This document shows positions 57,235 through 64,000 of a stretch of DNA of 64,000 nt, piece after piece; position 1 is the first letter of the stretch; each line of letters starts with the position of its first letter. The stretch is taken from assembly GCA_033439295.1 (NCBI GenBank), contig JAVTLE010000010.1, forward strand, positions 930,001-994,000, in the 5' to 3' direction. Under the pieces are notes generated by a model, which searched no databases, was not told the DNA's origin, and saw only the letters and a program-made list of their open reading frames with translations. Position numbers and translations under genes: made by a program. This stretch comes from Deuterostichococcus epilithicus (lineage: Eukaryota; Chlorophyta; Trebouxiophyceae; Prasiolales; Stichococcaceae).

Positions 57235-60200
57235 ATGCTGTGGCGCATCGCCGCCTTCGCGGCGCTGGGCGGCTTTCTGTTTGGGTGCGCTACCAGAGCC
57301 CGGCGATGCAGGTTTCAAAACCTGCAGTCCAAGCTGCAAGTGCATGCCGAAAGCAGCTCTACACTAGATCGATACCATTTTTGCACTGACCTCGACCGCT
57401 TAGCTGACGAGAGCATCATTATCAGCGCCGTCGTCCAGCTGGACGCAGCCCCCAGGCCTGACGCACAGAAATCTCATGCACGCCGCACAGGTATGACCTG
57501 GGCGTCATGGGCGGTGCGCTGCTGGGCATCTCGGACGAGATGGTGACCTCGGACTGGGTGGAGGGCATCATTGTGGGCGCCGCAAAGCTGGGCGCCTGCT
57601 TTGGAGCATTCCTGGGCGGCGCCCTGATGCTGCACTACGGGCGCCGCATCGCCATCACCATCGACAGCGTGCTGTTCATGCTGGGACCCATCGTCATGGC
57701 CTCCTCCGCCGGCGCCACGTGAGCACACAAGACGATCCTGTACCTGCGACCACCTGATCGGCGCTGGTCCTACTCTTGCCAGATGTTTCCACCGGTCTGC
57801 CAATTGAATGATTGAATGGCCATGACATATCCTCATTGCGTGCAGGGGCCTCATCTTCGGGCGTCTCCTCGTGGGCCTGGGCATCGGTGTTTCGGCGGTG
57901 GTGGTTCCTGCATACCTGGGCGAGGTGGCGCCTGCTGCTGCGCGCGGCACCATTGTTGAGCTCTTCGAGGTGCGCTGGACGCTATGATTTCTTGATGTGG
58001 GCTTGTGTTCCGCCAGGCTTCCGACCGGCGCGTCGATGTGGCAGTATGGAATCGCAAGCACTTGCACTCTCTGCAACTGGCTTGGACAAGCCCACCCAGC
58101 AGCAGCCGTCAAGCACCCCACCCATGAGGTAGCTTCGTGACTCAACACCTGGAGGGACATGGCCCGGCAGGTGCTGCTGTGCGCGGGCATGCTGGCGGCG
58201 GCGCTGGTGGACTGGGCGCTGTCGTCGCTGCCGGGCGCCTGGCGATGGATGGTGGCAATGCCCGTCCTGCCCGCGCTGCTCATGTCAGGTGCGCGCCGGA
58301 CCTGCTGTCGCGCTTGCATTGCTTGACAGCCACGTCGGAGCTCGCAGGGCACCATGTGCCCTGAGAACCGAGGTGAGATTTTGGACCCTCCATACGTGAC
58401 ACGCATGCACTCCTGACCGACCTCGCCTCCGGAGTCCGCAAGCCGGCCTATTGGATGTGACTGAGCAAAAGAAGTCGAACGTGCTGCCTGCGGCTGCAGC
58501 GGCGCTGTTCCTGCTGCCAGAATCGCCACGCTGGCTGGTGGTCAACGGCCGCCTGGACGAGGCTCTGGCAGTCATCCACCGCATCCTCACCTCCAGCACG
58601 CTGCCCGACGGTGCGTGGTGTGGATGTTACAAGCAATTGAGGCATCAGGAGGAAGAGTACCTCGGCTTTTGCACTCCTTTACAAACCCGACGGCCCTGAA
58701 TGCAGCTATGTGAGCATCGAGTGCTGCTGCGAGAGATGGGCACTAGAGGCATTTCGCTCATGGGCCGGCCAGCAGGTTCGTGCAAAGTGCTTCAATTGGC
58801 TGCGCGAACTTCAGGGACAGGCATTCCCGAGCAGTGAAGCTGTTTCAAAACGATTGGGTCGCTGGGAGACGCGGAACATGTCGAGGGCCTGGGCCCCTGC
58901 ACCCCTCATGGCTGCCGGCGAAGCAAGACCTGCAGGCAGCCAAGGCAGCACAGCTGAGACTTACTCCGCCCAGCTGTCAGGCCCCGGAAGCTGCCTCACA
59001 GTCCGCACTCGAAGCCCTGCCGCCCCTCCCAAACCAAAGAACCGCAATCCCACAAGCAGCCAGGCCAGCACGCGGCGGCGGCGGAGCAGGAGCCGCTGGC
59101 GCTGTCACCCGGCGCCGGTGGTCGGCTGTCCAGCCGCCGACTCGCGAGGCCCCCACAGCCGTCGGTCCCACTGCAACCCTGCAGGCAGCCAGGCCAGCAC
59201 AGCGGAGGTCGAGCAGGAGCTGCTGGAGCTGTGGAGCGCGGTGGAGCACGACAAGGCCGCTGCCCGGGAGCGGGCCCTGGTCGCCCGCCGCACCCACCTC
59301 GCCCGCCTGCGCCACCAGGTGCCAGGAAGCAGCAAGTCGCCTCACTGCGGCCTTGTCATGCCCGGCACGCGGCGTGCCATGGGCGCTGCTGCAAGCCCCC
59401 GACGCCTGCGACCCTTCGCATCGAGGCATGGGGGGTTTCCTCGTCTGGCTCCCAGCCCCACACCGTTGCCGAGTGCAGACAGTGCAGCTGTGAGGTGTTG
59501 AAGCTGACCAGTGTGCTCGGGCGACTGTGAGCGCAGGGCCTGAAGTGGCAGCCCGGGCTGCGGAAGCACCAGTGGGACGCCCTGAGCACCGTCGAGCCGG
59601 CCGCAGCCCGCGGGCTCACGCGCCAGCCCAGCCGCGACAGCGCCGCCAACGGCCCCACGCCGCAGCTGCGCGCGGCTGGCCTCGGCCTCAGCGGCGCCAC
59701 CGCGCTGCAGAAGCACGTGGCGGCAGACGCGGCGCCGCTCCCGGATGACCCCGGGGACTGCGAGATGCAGCCGCTGGTCAGTGGCCCCCACTCCGACACC
59801 GCGGCGGCAGCGGCGGCAGAGGACGGAACGCCAGAAGCTCGCGGGGATCCGCTGCAGGGGGCCCAGCAGGAGCAGCTGCAGACGCATCTGCAGCGCCTGT
59901 GGCCAGGCGGGGTCGATCCGCAGCGCCAGGACGCTGCCGCGGGCGCTGCACCGATGCAGATGCATAGCACAGACCCAGACGATCTGCCGGATGATCGCCA
60001 GGTGAGATGCGATCCACTTTGTGGGCGTGCATCGAGACCTTTTCCTGAGTCCACATCAGTTGAACTTCATCGGGCTTGATGAACATTTCTGACAAGGCTG
60101 CTGTGCCACGTGTTTGAGTGAGCCCCAGGAGACTGCCATTTGTCAACGAGTGCGGCTCCTGCTCCTGACGGATTTGTGGTGTGGCAGGACTACGACATCC

Positions 60201-63006
60201 CTTTCGGGTGGCCGTCGCTCACGAAAGTGGACATCACCAGCGGCGAGGTCAGCCCCTCCTCAGCCACCAGCACGGCGTCCCCCAACGGACTGGCCCAAGC
60301 TGGAGAACAGCGGCATGCGGCACAGTCCGTCGACCAGCGGCAGCGCACCGCAGCCAGCCAGCCAGCCCCCAGTGGTTGCGCGTCAGAATTAGCGTCAGGC
60401 TCTGCGGCAGCGGCGCCAGCTTCGCCGGCGCCATTTGCGGCGGCAGAAACGGCTGCGGCGGCGGGGTCATCGGTGGCCAGCGAGGCGGCGGGGCGGCAGT
60501 TTTCCGGCGATGGCGGCAGCTCAGCAAGTGGGCGAGTAACGATCGACATGGTGACGCAGCGGTCGCTGTCGCTGACGGTGCGGACGGCGCCCAGCGAGGC
60601 GCAGCAGGGCGATTCACCTACCGTCTGGTGAGTCATTGGGACACTTTCATTCGAATCGACCCAGCTTCCGACCTTGACCAGATCTGTCACCTCACATGCA
60701 GCAGTGGGCGCCGGGCTGCAGCCACTCGCTCAGCGCGACCCTGCCCGAGATGATTCACAGGGGCTGCAGTCCTGCGCTGGGCCGCCGGATCTGACCCTGA
60801 TCTGCAGCTCAGGCTCTGCAGGCTGTTGCCGGGGCGGGCTCCGCAGCGTCCAGCCTCCGACTCTGTCTGGTCTCCATCCCTGCAGCCGCTGGGCTGCGCA
60901 GACCTCTCCGCTGCGGCCCTCGAACTGCCACTCGCAGTTCTCAGTTCGTTTGCCCTACCCGACTGCAGGTTCGACGATGAGGGGACGCCCATGTTCCACA
61001 AGTCGCTGAGCGAGGTGCCGGCGGGGCTCACGCCCATCCGGACGCGCTCCGACGACTTCGAGGCAGAGCTGGCCGACACCCGCGGCCGCACCGCGCCCTC
61101 TGCGCAGGTGAGCCCCCCCCCCCCCCTCCCCCCTCCCCCTTCCTCCCNGCGGGCGCCCGACAATACTGCATTGTGACAACCCCTTGCTGGCAGCTCGTGC
61201 ATTTGGGGCTCAGCCTGTGATGGGGTATGTCCTCGAGCTTGCTGCAGAAACATCCTAGAGTGAAGGCCAGTTCTTTGCCGCCGCAGTTCAAGACTTCAGA
61301 AGGAACCTCAAGCGTCCCACTCCACCGCCTGGAGTGGCACACTGTCATGCAGCCGATGACAGACTTCCTGACGCAATACAACGCGCCACCCCGCAGGCGG
61401 GGCCCAGCAGGGGCGGGGACGCGATGGCGGCGCTGCCGCCGCAGTCCTTCTGGAGCGCCTTCAGCCACATGATGTTGGACATCGGCTACGTCTCGCGCGG
61501 CCCCGAGCAGGGCGCCTTCTGGATGGCCATCTGGATCGCGTTCTTCAACCAGGCAGGTTCCTCCGCCCGCGGCTGTGCCGGCTGTGCAGGCATCGATGTT
61601 CACGTCCCCTCGCAGCAGGAGTCATTGCGCCCCGCACAAGGGCTGCCTCCCAGCTTAGCTGCCTCCCCTGATGCGCCCCATCGTGCATGCGCCCCTGCAA
61701 GGCAGCAGACCGTAAGGTCACCAGGCGCTGGTGGCAGGCCAGAGCGCTGGATGTTGGATGGACCTTGACAGACGGTTCGACAGGCGTCTGATGGCGCTAT
61801 CCATACGATCAGGCGTGCGCATCGACGTCCATCATCAACTACGCCCCGGAGCTGCTGGAGCAGGCGGGCATGCGGCGGCACGCCGACTCCATCCTGTACT
61901 CCTCCGGCGTCGGCATCGGCAAGGTCCGTCGTGTCACATAGTTGAGAACGTCTGTCCTGCCACATCCTTGAGGAAGCAAGGCTCGTCATCCGTCCCTCCC
62001 GCCCCTTCTGGCTCGCGGCTCACCTGGATGGACCTGCTGCACGAGTCTCAGAATGCAATCATCAGCGCTAGACGACCCCGCCGTCATGTGGTCATCAAAC
62101 AGGTCATCGGCGTGCTGAGCGCGCTGCTGCTGGTGGACACCGTCGGCCGGCGGCCGCTTCTGCTGCTCGGCAGCGGCGTCACGGCAGCCGCGATGGCGGT
62201 CATCGCGGCGTCGGACGCCTCCGGCAGCTGGGCGCTGGAGCTGGCCGCCATGTGTGCCTTCATGCTGGCCTTCAGCATCTCGTGGGCCGGCATCTTCTGG
62301 GTCCTCATGTCCGAGCTGTTCAGCATGACGGTGAAGTCGCCGGCGGTCGCCGCCGCCACCGCCGCCGCCTTCTTCACAGGTGTGTCTAAACATCGTTTCT
62401 GCCCACCTGTTGCTCAGTCCCGCCTCTGCCTGCACGTCTCCTGCTTTGCGCGCGCCTGCGTGCGTGCATGGGTACGACCCCTGTCGCAACGTGAGTTTAG
62501 CTATCTGCAGACATCTCACCCTGGGACTCCTCGTGGCTGCAGGCGCCATCACAGATGTGGTGTTTCTGGCGATGCACCGCTGGTTCGGGCCGTTCAGCTT
62601 CCTGGTGTTTGGCGCCGTGTCGGCGGCAGGCGGTGTGTACGTCTACAGGAATGTTCCGGAGACTAAGGGGAAGACGCTGACTGAGGTGCAGGCGCTGCTG
62701 CGGGCGCTGCACCCGGACGCGGGTGCGCCAGCCCCGCTTCCTCTGCCGCGCTCTCGCCGTCCTTGGCGTGGCCTTTGCGTGTCCTTTGCGTCGTGTGCAC
62801 TCGTGTGGCAGATGAGGCGGCCGTGTGCGATCCGTGCGCTGGAGCGTTTCGACACGTTGCAGCCTTGGACCGTGTCATCGGCCGCTGACTTGACGGCAAG
62901 GTCTGATGTCGTGGTCTTCGCTGATGCCGCAGGTCCAGACGCGCAGCAGAATGCCGCCGTGCCGCTGTTCAGCCTGGCAACATTTGCCAACAGAGACATC
63001 CCTTGA
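57235..63006 (+). CDS. Major-facilitator sugar transporter, tonoplast (TST/TMT)-like
   Basis: Proton-coupled sugar carrier of the sugar-porter family. N-terminal half: MLWRIAAFAALGGFLFG, YDLGVMGGALLGISDEMV, ACFGAFLGGALMLHYGRRIA (loop 2-3 GRR), LIFGRLLVGLGIGVSAVVVP, AYLGEVAPAAARGTIVELFE and the post-TM6 motif AALFLLPESPRWLVVNGRLD. A very long hydrophilic loop follows (from about 58600 to 61430), rich in Ala, Gln and Ser and including VVWQDYDIPFGWPSLTKVDI. C-terminal half: MAIWIAFFNQA, SIINYAPELLEQAGM, LLLVDTVGRRPLLLLGSGV, SISWAGIFWVLMSELF, GAVSAAGGVYVYRNVPETKG. The long central loop between TM6 and TM7 is the hallmark of plant TST proteins. The family is sure. The splicing of the loop, and the last exon (its frame stays open to 63006), are uncertain. 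One base (61147) is undetermined. Confidence 0.85.
58927..59235. repeat. Three copies of an exon start in the sugar-transporter loop
   Basis: Copies at 58927-58958, 59051-59107 and 59176-59235 share GCAGCCA(A/G)GCCAGCAC-type sequence. The last is the real acceptor and exon (ASTAEVEQELLELWSAV). The middle copy keeps GGAGCAGGAGC and GCTGTCA, but its frame reads Arg-rich (ASTRRRRSRSRW). Periods are about 125 and 130 bases. Confidence 0.8.
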
Positions 63007-63328
63007 GGGGCAGGGCAGGGCGGCAGCATCAGGCGAGGGATTTGGTAATTTCAGCAAAGGTTTTCGTCAGGGTGCAGGGCTCAGGACTCTTCGTCTCTGC
63101 AAAGAGTGCGCCAAAAGTACATAGGGCTGAAGCACGTGCAATGTTCCCTAGTGGCTAGGCTTGTTGGGAAGCATTGCACCGATTCTCTGATTGTCCAGCA
63201 GCGTGTTCAAAATTGTGTGCGGACAACAACACCTATCGTCTGGAGTCAAACATATAGATTTTGAATGCAATAAGCTATGTTCAGCACTTCACTGCGCACC
63301 CAAACCACCCTCACTGGTGCGCAGGGGA
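63007..63328. other. Convergent intergenic region
   Basis: About 320 bases between the sugar-transporter and NECAP stops. I see no gene and no clear TGTAA in either direction. Confidence 0.45.
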
Positions 63329-64000
63329 TCAACTGAAAGCCGTCCATTCCTGTGTCGCTGCCGAATCGCTGGCGGCTGGCTCGGACACACCTGCCTTCTG
63401 CGTGAAGTCTTGCAGCAGATCGTCTGCCACATCCCCACTGCTGCTGCCTGTGGCGCCGCGCATTGCGTCCTGAGTGCCGGTTGCCTGCACACAGCACAGC
63501 TGTTCAAAATTGGTGTGCTTGACTCAGTCCTCGTTGTGCCGCCACTCTCGACTGCACAGATGCAGCAAGTCGGTGCAGCACAGCTTAGACTTGCCTGCGC
63601 CTTTGCGCCAGCCGCGGGCGGCGGAGCCAGGCCAAAGCCGACGGGCGCTGGCGGCGGCCGCAAGCCGAGGCTGGCGCCGGCTGTAGAACCGCCTGCCGCA
63701 GCCGGCGGCGGCGGGGGCAGCAGCCCTGAGCTGCCGGCGGCTGGTGGCGGCGAGAGCATCCCCAGCCCTGAGCCGCCGCCGCTGCTGCCGCCACTGCCGC
63801 CGGCAGTGCCACCTCCGGAGCCCAGCGATGCCAGAAAGCCACCGCTGCTACCAGGTGCGACCCTCTTGACGGAGATCGTCTGGCCCTGCTTCAGGCTGAA
63901 GTCAAGGGCCGGCTTTGAGGCCTGGCTGCCGGCCGTGCTCAAGGCTGCGGTGCTGTCCTGTTGCCGTTTCGTCTGCTTCTCCCAGTCCGACTGCAAGTGA
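63329..64000 (-). CDS. NECAP-like endocytic adaptor, 3' part (5' end outside window)
   Basis: Clathrin-adaptor-associated protein. Exon 63595 to the window edge starts SDWEKQTKRQQDSTAAL and holds PALDFSLKQGQTISVKRV, matching the end of the NECAP PH-like (DUF1681) domain (KLDLGFKEGQTI in animals). A Gly/Pro-rich linker follows. The last exon, 63329-63484, gives DDLLQDFTQKAG and ends EWTAFS, a WxxF motif. In animal NECAPs a C-terminal WxxF (WVQF) binds the AP-2 alpha ear. The intron 63485-63594 has donor CAG|GCAAGT and acceptor TGCAG, a GC-AG intron. Most of the PH-like domain lies beyond the right edge. Confidence 0.8.

Overview
The window is nuclear DNA of a green alga, most likely a chlorophyte of the Trebouxiophyceae type, though I cannot fix the genus. 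The evidence is a GC-rich genome with many short introns and 'tgcag' acceptors, chlorophyllide a oxygenase (chlorophyll b synthesis), a plant-type REF/SRPP lipid-droplet protein, a plant-type SYP4 syntaxin, a tonoplast-type sugar carrier, plant-type telomere repeats (AAACCCT) and possible TGTAA polyadenylation signals. No bacterial operons, CRISPR arrays, rRNA or intact tRNA genes, and no recognisable retroelements, were seen. Three bases are undetermined (33826, 56452 and 61147).

Layout, left to right: the 3' part of a PKG/PKA-like AGC kinase (+, cut by the left edge); MRS2/CorA magnesium transporter (-); SMC6 (-), whose first three exons encode a Tudor-like domain; copper amine oxidase (-) with a metallothionein-like Cys-rich tail; a soluble ABCI/CAF16-like ABC ATPase (-); a REF/SRPP/LDAP lipid-droplet protein (+); an unrecognised membrane and coiled-coil protein (-); the spliceosomal DEAH helicase PRP16 (+); Qa-SNARE SYP4/syntaxin-16 (+); an isochorismatase-fold hydrolase (-); a PYRP2-like HAD protein (-); chlorophyllide a oxygenase CAO (-); a tonoplast-type (TST-like) sugar transporter (+); and the 3' part of a NECAP endocytic adaptor (-, cut by the right edge). 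These are ordinary single-copy housekeeping genes with no shared pathway. Three divergent pairs share short promoter regions: ABCI/LDAP, unknown/PRP16 and CAO/TST.

Two protein architectures stand out. SMC6 appears fused to an N-terminal Tudor-like chromatin-reader domain, supported by five consecutive exon junctions that all keep phase. The copper amine oxidase ends in a CxC-rich metallothionein-like tail.

A third theme runs through nearly every gene. Short tandem duplications (about 35-130 bp, one about 278 bp) span exon-intron junctions and leave decayed 'ghost' copies of exon ends, with their splice sites, in the neighbouring intron. I count at least ten, in eight or nine genes. Several introns also appear to be GC-AG, and three introns carry near-perfect hairpins.
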